From contig NC_133234.1 in NCBI RefSeq assembly GCF_040436345.1, forward strand, positions 12,337,446 through 12,401,445: a DNA stretch of 64,000 bases. Reading direction: 5' to 3'. The notes below the pieces were generated by a model that was given only the letters and a program-made list of their open reading frames with translations, searched no databases and had not been told where the DNA came from. The position numbers and the translations under genes were made by a program. Shown here one piece after another: positions 55,544-64,000 of the stretch; within the stretch, counting starts at the first letter, position 1; the number at the start of each line of letters is the position of its first letter. This DNA is from Pagrus major (Eukaryota; Chordata; Actinopteri; Spariformes; Sparidae).

Positions 55544-58500
55544 GATTACAATTACTACTGTTAATGTTTTTAAATACATGAAACGCAACAAAAATAAAAT
55601 AAATCCGAATGTGACTCCAAAAAGTTAGGGACGCTGTGTAAAACGTAACTAAAAACTGATCGCAATTATTTCCAAACTAAGTTTTAGTTTTACAAAGTGT
55701 TCCTGAGCCCCTCTAGCAATATCCCTCATACAACCATGTGTTTCACAAAGTGGTGAACCTCTGCCCATCCTAGCTTGTGAACCACTGAGCCTTTGGAGGA
55801 TGCCCCTTTCATACCCAATAATGATACTATCACCTGTAACCAATGAACATGTTTACCTGTAGACTTTCCCAGTCTTTTGTCATCTCTGTCCTAACTTGTT
55901 TGAGCCATGTTGCTGGCATCAAATTCAGAATAAGCATATATTTACAAAAATCAATAAAGTTGATGAGGTAAAACATTATATTGTCTTTGTACCTCTGTTA
56001 ATGTGAGTATATGTCAAACAGGATCAGCATATAATCAAAATCTGTGTTATTTCAGTTTTGATTAGCGTCCCAACTTTTGGGAACCGGGGTTGTTTTCTAA
56101 GTATGTAATTCACACACCTTCCGTTTATCCACAGGGCCCATTTTCAGGATCAGGTTATTCTCCACAAACTGGTGCCTACATAGAGAAAAGTGACAGCAGA
56201 TTACTGACTAACCCTCCATTTCACTTAAACATTCATTTTTTGTCCTCAACAAATATATGAACTGACAGCCAAATACTTATCTAAAACAATACAATTCTGT
56301 TCCACATTACTACAAACAATGATTCAGCTTTAAATAAAACAATTAATAGCACTCTAATAGTCACAGAATAACAGGTTGAGGAGTTTGTAACACTGAAGGG
56401 GTTTACCAGGGGTTTCCAGTGGTCTGTTTGTCCAGCAATAGCTGCTTCTCTTCTTCAGTGAACTGCAGATCCAGCTCAAAAGAGTTATTGTCTAGGTCGT
56501 GGATGTACTGCTCAATGTTGCTGCTGGATCTCTGTGGAGGTGTCGATTCATGTGGCGACAGGGAGTGTGATGAGCTGGATTGGGCCACCTGCATGTTGCT
56601 GAACTGGCTCAGGAGGTCATCGTACTGAGATGGGGAAGAAAAGGTATAGTGATGGTTAGAGGAGGACTTGTGGTTTGATCAAAGTTTCAGGGGGAATCTT
56701 TTAACAAGGCATCACATTTAAGCAAAGAATGGAAATATATATAAAATATATCTATTATATCTATATAAAAATAGAAAGACCTGAACTGTATTGAAATATC
56801 TTACGTTTCCGTAGCAGTCCTCATCATCCTCAGACATGGCTGGCAGGTAGGGGGTGAGCTTGGGAGGTGTCTGTATGTGTAGGTCACTCCAAGAGATAGT
56901 GTCGAAGAAGGGGTGCTCCTTCAGAGGTTCGTACCCTCCCATCTCTTCACAGCCAATCCGCTTGGAAGGGTCCAGTGACTGAGGCAAAATAAAGAAACAG
57001 ATATGACACGTGTTTTTATAAAGTAGAAAAGCACTGCCCTGTCAATAACCAACACCAGCAAAGACAGCTAATATATCGCATTAATGTCCCCACAGATATC
57101 AGTAGCATTTAACTGTATCCCACATATATGAATCACGGTACGTCATGACCTACCAAAAGCTGTTTGACCATGTCCTTGGCTTTGGGGAAGAATTTCTCTG
57201 GGAATTCATACTCCAGCTTTATTATCTTCTGGAATATTAGGTACTCATTTCTGCAACATGTGAAACACAAGAGAAAAAATAAAAAGGAGACTGTTAAGGA
57301 AGTGTACCACAAGTGAAACGTTGTTTGCTGGATGAATATTACTGGGGCAACGTTAATATCATTGCACTTGAAATAACCTTAAACAGTAAACTTTAATGGG
57401 AAATAGCAATGCAATATGTTAGGTCATTATTGAAGCAGGAAATAATAAGGATTAACTGAGCTGTGACAACACATCTCCTTAGTACTTACCCAGCTCTGAA
57501 CGGTGGTAAACCAGCCACCAGCTGATAGATAATACATCCCAAGGCCCAGAGGTCAGAGCTTAAAAAAGAACAGAGAAATAAACTCACAGATTAGGTGATA
57601 CTCTTCACTGACAAACATAAAAATAGAACAATAATTAGCAAGGTGCATGATGATCAAACTTTATTACCTCTTGCAGGCTGATTTCTCTGTTAGCAGCTCT
57701 GGAGACACATACTGTGCTGTTCCAACAAAGGAGTTTGCTCTCGCTGCCAAACAATGGAAATAAATATTAAATAGACATTAATAACTTCATACTGCTTACA
57801 CAAAGTAAAATGTTACATTCATGTTACTAATACACTTGTTATAGTTTATGCTGAAACGTGATAGTAAAATCAAGATTGTCATTATACCTTGTTTACTGTC
57901 TGATGATAACTGTTTTGCTGTCCCAAAATCTGTTATCTGGATGTGCATGTCTTCACTCAGAAGAATATTCTCTGGTTTCAGATCTCTGAAATGAAAGAAC
58001 AAGTTGTAACATATGGGGAGAACAAACACTTCACATAAGGAAGGATTTAAATATTAGTGTGGATAAAACAAAGTCTTACCTGTGTATTATCCCCTTATTG
58101 TGTAAGTATTCTAGAGCACAAACTATTTCAGCTGAGTAGAATCTAGTACAGGTCTCATCAAATGAACCAATTTTGCGAATGTATTTCAGGAGCTCTCCAT
58201 TCTTAGCGTAGCTGAGACCAAAATCTGAGAAAAGTTAGTTAAGGAACACTGTGATCAAAGCTTGTTTGTTACACAAAAACAACTGATCAGTTATTAATAT
58301 ACAACATGACAAATTGGACTTGTTAAAAGGATACACAACTTCTCATCATCTTGAAATGTGAAGTAGAGTTTGACGAAGAATGGGTGATCTAGATTTGACA
58401 TCAAATCCCTTTCTCTTTTCACGTACTGGGCTTTGTTCTCCTTCATAATATGGCGCTTCTCTAAAATCTTAACTGAAAGAAAGAAAAGAAAATGTTTAGG

Positions 58501-61118
58501 ATACCATAGTAAAAACACATCAAGCAACTTTTCCATATTGATAATAGAGTGAAAAAGCAAATGCATTATTACTTACTTGCATATTCTTTCCCCGTTACCT
58601 GCTCTCTTGCCAGGACAACCTTTGAATAAAAGAAAGGAACAAAATATAACATGGCATTTTACTTTCTTGTCGGACTTGAGAGAAAATCTAGTAACTCTAA
58701 GGGCCTGTTTTGTCTATTCACCGCAAATGAACTCAGGATGACTCATCCCAGTACATTAATCAAAAGAATGCTAGCATGTAGCAACATCTACCCAGGTATA
58801 ATTTAAAAGTGGAATGCAAGTTACATACCGTAGAGAACGAGCCCTCTCCCAGTATCTTGCCGAATTTGAAGTCCTCCGGCTTCTTCTTGCGTGGCTGAGG
58901 GGCCTGGACAGCCGGCTGCGTGCGGAGGTCTGAGCCCTGGCTGCTGGCAGACGCTCCTACAGCACGGGCCTCTGAGGCTGAGCCCTCCATGCTGGGACAG
59001 TGGCTACTGCTTGCGCCTGGGATAGCAAGTGGCGAGCAGGAGTCAGGGTGGTTTCTTACCATTGATGGATGCGAACAGGAACAGATGACAACGCTGGGCT
59101 GAATGGGCACAACATCATACTGAAACAGAGAGGAAACCATATAAATATACCAGTCAGAGGGATGAAGTTATAGTAGTTATGTCCACATATGATTTAAATA
59201 ATGTATCTTTATTTAAGAAATATGTGACTTCTAGCATCCTGGTCTAAAACTGTCAAAATATACCTGTTAATGCTTTCAAAAACAACTACTGAAAATACAT
59301 GATTCATCCCTTCATTGTGACTAACAGATGCTTAGGCCAACTATATAAAGGAACCATATACAAGCTGGGAATAAATATTAGAATATAACAGTGAGAACTG
59401 TTCCCAACATCAATTTGTATAAAGAATATCCATTTCAGTTTTGAACTGGGATTTTTAAGTATTTTCGTCACCATTCAAATTTAGCAAATGCATTTTTTTA
59501 AACATTATGTGAAACCCCCTTAAATAAGATGACACTATAGTGATAGCAACAAATAATAATAATTAGGAATTTCCCAGGCCAGCTTAATTCATACAATTTG
59601 TTGCAGCAGACAAACAATATATTGCACTACAGGACATTACCCAACCTATGCCACAGAATTTGCATATAACACAAACAGGAGCTATACCTCCGGTGACCTG
59701 GATCATATTAGACTTTCCAATGTCACTGACTTAAAGGAAATCATAACTTAAATATACAATTTGAAGTGAGACCACTTGAGGAGCAAAGTCTAAAATTGAT
59801 AAGGACATGCAACAACTCTTGAAGGAGCCGCGTCTGAGCCTGGTGGTCCCACCCTCCAGTGTTTAAGTTGTAAAAACAAAGTTACCGCTTTCATGTGACA
59901 GCTGTACTTACCACCACAACTGCTCTTAACTCATCAAATTTGTATGTACATAGTGTGCGTTAGCTGCCATGTCAGGTTGACTAACACTGACGAGTAACCC
60001 ACCATATGATTGCTGAAAACTTTAAGACGACATACAGCGACAGGTTGTGCTTCCCAACAAACTGATGCCTGTACCAAAGTTAGTTATTTTTAACTTGCCG
60101 AGCTGCTGCAACACTCAGTGCTGATGTTATTCAGTTTACAAGTCAGTTAGTGTTAGTTAGTTCAGTTGGCCTAGCTTCTTCTCATTCAAAACCAAGGTGT
60201 GGCCATTTAGCTGCCTTATCCGGACTTAACTGTATTGTTATCAATAGGTCGAATAACTAGCTATTGACAAATTACTACTTGTAAAACGCCTTATTATTGA
60301 TAGATATCGTCAGCTAACGTTAACCTAACCCTGAGTACTCGGGAAACAACAGGCCTGTGCGAACTTTCTTTGCTAACTAACGCTGCTAGCAAGCTAACGT
60401 TAGCTCCTGCTGCCTTGTCAAATAATGCCGGCCATCACTGACAGCGAGTTATAAACTTAACGCTAACAGCCAGTCAATTAGCTAGCGTTAACGTTAGCAA
60501 GCCAGGTAACATAAGTAACTTCTAAACCTTCTGCCATTTTCACGTAACCTTACTTAATCATGTTGAAAGTTAGAGTGCCAACACTAATATCGAAATTTGA
60601 AAGTTAATGGGTTGACACGCAAACTAAACAACGTTAACCTTAAAAGCTATCTTCTAACCAAAAGGTAGAACGCAATAAAGCTAATGTTAGCTTGTTAGCA
60701 AGCAGGAGCATCGCTCGAAAGCGCGAACATGTTTAGCTAACGTCAGCCAACAGATAACGCTAGTGACCAAGGGGAAATGGTCATACATCCTATAAAACTG
60801 ATAGCAAGCACTGGTAAATGCTAAGTCAGTACCGAATAATTCGATGAAACGTTACTCATGAATGAAGCCAGGTGTTGGACAACCTCGAGTAACGTAGCAA
60901 ACATTAGGTGTTGTGTTAGCCAACATTAGCGAGCTAACGCTGCTAGTGAGTCGTAACGTTAAACGATCTTTTGCGGCTAGCACCGCTCTTCAAATGAAGG
61001 CCCGACGTAACTATTTGTTGTCAAACAGCCGCCACACTGTACATTTTCAGCACCGGCTTCGAACTGTTATTGACGTTAAAGTTGCAACACTTACCAGCTG
61101 ACTTGTAGCTCTTGCCAT
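54834..61118 (-). CDS. pdpk1: 3-phosphoinositide-dependent protein kinase 1
   Basis: PDPK1 phosphorylates the activation loop of AKT, S6K, SGK and other AGC kinases, and is recruited to membranes by its PH domain. Fourteen exons on the minus strand: 61095-61118, 58829-59119, 58577-58619, 58335-58472, 58080-58224, 57888-57985, 57668-57743, 57490-57558, 57154-57250, 56805-56978, 56407-56624, 56118-56175, 55087-55239 and 54834-54947. They encode 565 residues (human 556). The N-terminus [20 protein letters not shown] matches human. Kinase features are GEGSFSTV, Lys121 in AIK, HRD with Asp215, DFG at 233-235, and Ser251 in [16 protein letters not shown], equivalent to human Ser241. The PH domain spans about 450-550 ([32 protein letters not shown]). 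The longer N-terminal linker, rich in Ser and Ala, accounts for the extra length. Fish often have two pdpk1 copies; which one this is cannot be told. Confidence 0.97.
55494..55541. repeat. (TA)n microsatellite
   Basis: About 22 uninterrupted TA units follow a TATATA/GTATGT-rich lead-in, within the pdpk1 intron between exons 12 and 13. Length is likely variable between individuals. Confidence 0.95.
55610..56098 (-). mobile_element. DNA transposon remnant with terminal inverted repeats
   Basis: The left side contains AAAAAGTTAGGGACGCTGTG and the right end, read on the minus strand, begins CAACCCCGGTTCCCAAAAGT then TGGGACGCTAATC; the shared core is AAAAGTT.GGGACGCT. The minus strand between them reads [15 protein letters not shown] and MGRGSPLCE, matching the start region of a helix-turn-helix transposase from a family I know to be widespread in fish. 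Only about 490 bp remain, so it is internally deleted. The superfamily is not assigned with confidence. Confidence 0.65.
59130..61090. other. pdpk1: pdpk1 intron 1
   Basis: This nearly 2-kb intron separates the eight-codon first exon from exon 2. I see no exon in it. From 60370 to 60950 it is packed with GCTAAC, GTTAGC and GCTAGC words (for example 60372-60407, 60459-60503, 60678-60703), as at the 5' ends of other genes here. Confidence 0.6.
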
Positions 61119-61330
61119 GGGAGTTTTCCGCGAGTATTTATTTGGAATAAAATAATTAGAGAAGCTCCAGTAATGGCTGCCTCTGCGCCTTCATTTTCGA
61201 GCTGTGACGTCGTTCCACAACAATGTTACCGCAGGACAGCAGAGGAGAGTCCCGCTGTGTCCGCCCCCCTCGCCACATTTACAACCTACTGAACTTCATC
61301 TTGCTGATAGGGACTGAGTCAGGCGGCAGC
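61119..61330 (-). promoter_or_regulatory. pdpk1: Promoter/5'UTR region of pdpk1
   Basis: DNA upstream of the pdpk1 ATG is CpG-rich (TCGAGCTGTGACGTCGTTCC includes a CRE-like TGACGTC near 61204-61210). There is no clear TATA box at a useful distance. The tsr3 3' end lies about 270 bp further up. Confidence 0.45.
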
Positions 61331-61595
61331 ACTGTTTTTTTTTTGGATATTCAAATACAACAGTAAACGTGGCATACAAAACTTATGTTAGCGCCGGTGT
61401 GTTTTAGAGTAATACAGCTGCATGGAGAGGTTCATCTACAGGTCTTTAACACCGTTTAACCAAACTTTTCTGTGAAGGCAGCTCGACCTCACTCAGCCCA
61501 CGAGTCTGCGTTTACCGACCGTTTCTTTATCCATCAAACCCACTGAAACTGATCACAATGTACACCTTAAATTAAATGAAAGTCACAAATATTCA

Positions 61596-61601
61596 TTTAT
61601 T
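61596..61601 (-). terminator. tsr3: Candidate poly(A) signal of tsr3
   Basis: TTTATT here is AATAAA on the minus strand, about 190 bp past the stop codon. Another copy at 61775-61780 lies only 11 bp past the stop and is less likely to be the main signal. Confidence 0.5.
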
Positions 61602-61790
61602 AAGTCTGTTTACATCAAAAAACATACAATTAATGAGATTTTTTTTTCTCATTCTTTTGTTCACTTGTACAAAATGTGATAGCCCCAAAATATCCCTCAG
61701 TTTATGTAGGAGACAGAAGTGTTGAAAAGGTTTTCCAGTCCTCGTAGTAAAAGACTCCATAGATGAAACAGGACTTTATTGTGATGACTT

Positions 61791-64000
61791 TCATACAGTC
61801 TCTTCCTCTTCATCGCGCAATGTTCCTGACTCAGTGTGACTCTCTGTTTTTTCATCTTCTTCTTCTTCGTCATCCTCTGAGGTGTCCGTGTCCTCACTGG
61901 ATTCATCATCTTCAGGGGCACTAAACAAAGAAATGAGTTTGATCAACTTAGTAGCTACACTCACTTGGCATTTTCCCCGCAATAAGGGCTTTTTTTTATA
62001 TTAGCTGATGATGGGTCACTGTATCAAATTTAAAGTTGTATAAAGTGACATACTACTTCAAAAACAAACTGATAATTAATTTATCAATATATGCATTACT
62101 ACAAGATTTGCAAACTGCTCATCTGAGAGATTATCTCTCTCTGACCGAAGTTATAAATTGCTTACCACAGTGGTCTGTTGAGGTTTCTACATTCTACTCC
62201 CGAGTTAACATCAAATGGATCTGCGAATGAAATGGATGATTACCTTTAATTAAGATGAAAATTGCTTCAGCAATAGAGGTCATAACTCAGCAAACAAAAT
62301 GCACCCTTCTCTGTGTACAGGGAAAATGTACAGAGATGCTGGAAACAATTAGCCAGGTCCAGACTTCTGAATCACTGCCCACATCTCTGATTTGTTCAGC
62401 CTTTCAAATGAAATCAAATTAATCAAAATCAAATGTACAAAGTAATGAAAAATGGCAATTCCATCTGATAGTAGACTATCGAGTCTAGGAAACAATGCAA
62501 GGAATGTTCACATCAGTGTTTAAAGTTTTGGAGAAAGCTAGAATTATGAAAACACAATCTACAGTGAGCTTTATTTTTTAATGAATCATGTTACTCGTAA
62601 TTAATTATTAAAACTTAAAAGCCTTAAGAACTGTTTAACGATTTTCACATCCTGCATGAGAGCAGAGTTTCCACATAACAATTTGCCAGTGGTGAGTCAC
62701 CATAGAAAAAAAACCCAAAAGAGTGTTGGAGCTACAATGAAATACAATAAAAATTATTACATTTTACTCCAATTTCCCTAAAATGTTACTCATGATTCAG
62801 CCATTTTTGAGAAGAGCTTTCACCATAATAAAGTTTAATAAATATGAGCTATTTGAGGGCTACAAGTTGCACATAAAGCCAAACCAAGACTAAAATAAGG
62901 ACAGATGTGGGACTAAAACCCCAATGACCCCAACCACCTCTGCTACACAAATATGTGGGGAAAACATTGGATAGGACCCCAGTTACTTTCTGCCCCATTT
63001 TTACCAAACTCCTCCTCCTCTGGTTTAGATGTGAGAAAATCCTTTTCAACAGAGAGCAGCTCCTCCTCTGACTTGCAAGCAGCGTAGCGTTCCAGCAGAA
63101 CCTTATTGAGATCCAGGAACACTTCTCCCCACTTGAATTTCTTCAACAAGAGCAGTGCTAGTTCTTCAAAACCTGCAGAATCAGATACAATATGCTCGAA
63201 CACCATTGCTGTAACTTGGAACAGAATACAAAAGAAGCCTGGAAGGCAACACTGTGACAGAAGCTGAAGCCTTACCCACAATGCAGAATGTGGCTGCAAA
63301 AGCCTCCACACAAGACAATTTGCAAGGTTTGCCGTAGTTGACGGGGTTCGCGGCTACGAGGTATGGCAGTAACCTGGGATGAGTCCCGACCATCTTATTG
63401 AAGGGAGTCTCCTCCAGTTTGGCCCAGGAACAATCGATCACTGCAACCCCACTTTGAGCTACAATCTCTCTGTGCATTTAGTAAAGAAAATTATAACAAA
63501 ACAAATAGTCATGGTTTAATGGTGATATAATTTTGATAGAACATTAATCATTTTAATTTGCTATACAATAAAAAAAGGTTAATAATTGGTGTTTGGGCCT
63601 ACAGATTAAAAAAAATGCTAAATTAGCTTGGTATTGTTTCATTTCATTACGAAACATGCTTCTTTGACTGTTGATCAGACTAAAACGAATCTATCAACAT
63701 TATAGGTTAAAATAATAACTGATCAATCTAAAAAATAACAACTGGGTGAACTGTTATATGTGGCAGCTGATGGTTTGTCTTATGAATGTGTTATAATAAT
63801 ATAAAAATGTTCAGATTCTCTGAAGGCTGAAGATTTTACACAGTCTACACACCCGACTCTACACACCTGTCTGCTGGCGTTACATACTTAGTGCCCATCG
63901 GACTAAGTATGAGTCCATTAAATCTCTGACTGAGGCGCAGATTGCGTACGAAGCCCTTGCGTACCAGCTTTCTGCCAGTGCAGCGTTTGGGATCACAGTG
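61791..64000 (-). CDS. tsr3: 18S rRNA aminocarboxypropyltransferase TSR3, 3' part
   Basis: TSR3 transfers the aminocarboxypropyl group of SAM to a hypermodified pseudouridine of 18S rRNA, a late step of small-subunit maturation in the cytosol. Five exons on the minus strand are visible: 63867-64000 (cut by the window edge), 63276-63469, 63005-63172, 62166-62220 and 61791-61920. Diagnostic stretches are [95 protein letters not shown] and [20 protein letters not shown]. The short 55-nt fourth exon was found by matching DPFDV and by phase; without it the acidic last exon falls out of frame. The C-terminus is Asp/Glu-rich and low in complexity, as in the family. The N-terminus lies beyond the right edge. 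The gene runs in the same direction as pdpk1, just upstream of it. Confidence 0.94.

Noticed and set aside
61697-61921. Frame starting [14 protein letters not shown] as the tsr3 C-terminus
   Set aside because: Adding the 55-nt exon at 62166-62220 puts the acidic frame ([12 protein letters not shown]) in phase, as in the TSR3 family; this alternative frame is a shadow.

Overview
The window is vertebrate nuclear DNA, and almost certainly from a ray-finned fish. Genes are split by GT-AG introns, several orthologues are close to their human forms, intergenic DNA is AT-rich, and the scattered repeats are types common in teleosts: TTAA-bounded MITEs, 'gggctg...gata' elements, an L1-like LINE remnant and a (TA)n microsatellite. 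Eight host genes are recognisable. I rebuilt their exons by hand from splice sites and reading phase, and exon lengths keep frame across every junction in all eight.

Layout, left to right. rnf40 (minus; 5' part only, running off the left edge) and phkg2 (plus) diverge from a short promoter region at 4.9-5.4 kb. phkg2 converges on cfap119 (minus), and their poly(A) signals share one palindrome at 9.28 kb. cfap119 and a tubby-family gene (plus, 13.2-18.3 kb) diverge across about 1.6 kb that holds RFX/X-box-like sites. A 3.3-kb gap with repeats follows. Next is il21r (plus, 21.9-27.0 kb), a type I cytokine receptor with an L1-like LINE remnant in intron 1. It meets ube2i (minus, 28.1-32.4 kb; SUMO E2 UBC9) tail to tail. 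From there all genes lie on the minus strand: kctd5 (38.7-52.2 kb), pdpk1 (54.8-61.1 kb) and the 3' part of tsr3 (61.8 kb to the right edge).

The genes are not an operon or a single pathway. Two loose groupings are visible. cfap119 and the tubby gene suggest cilium-linked functions under shared control. Apart from the tubby gene, the orthologues that can be placed lie in humans on 16p: RNF40/PHKG2/CFAP119 at 16p11.2, IL21R at 16p12.1, and UBE2I, KCTD5, PDPK1 and TSR3 at 16p13.3. The window therefore looks like a compacted, locally shuffled piece of the chromosome that became human 16p.

The most notable observation is a second, diverged copy of the penultimate coding exon of kctd5 (44462-44566), phase-compatible with the canonical exon (41772-41897). 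It predicts mutually exclusive isoforms differing in the C-terminal domain. Other points are the palindromic two-way poly(A) element, X-box candidates between two ciliary genes, clusters of GCTAGC/GTTAGC words around the 5' ends of five genes, and a perfect 20-bp-arm hairpin in an intron. I saw no retroviral, LTR or Polinton-type element, no CRISPR array and no convincing tRNA or rRNA gene.
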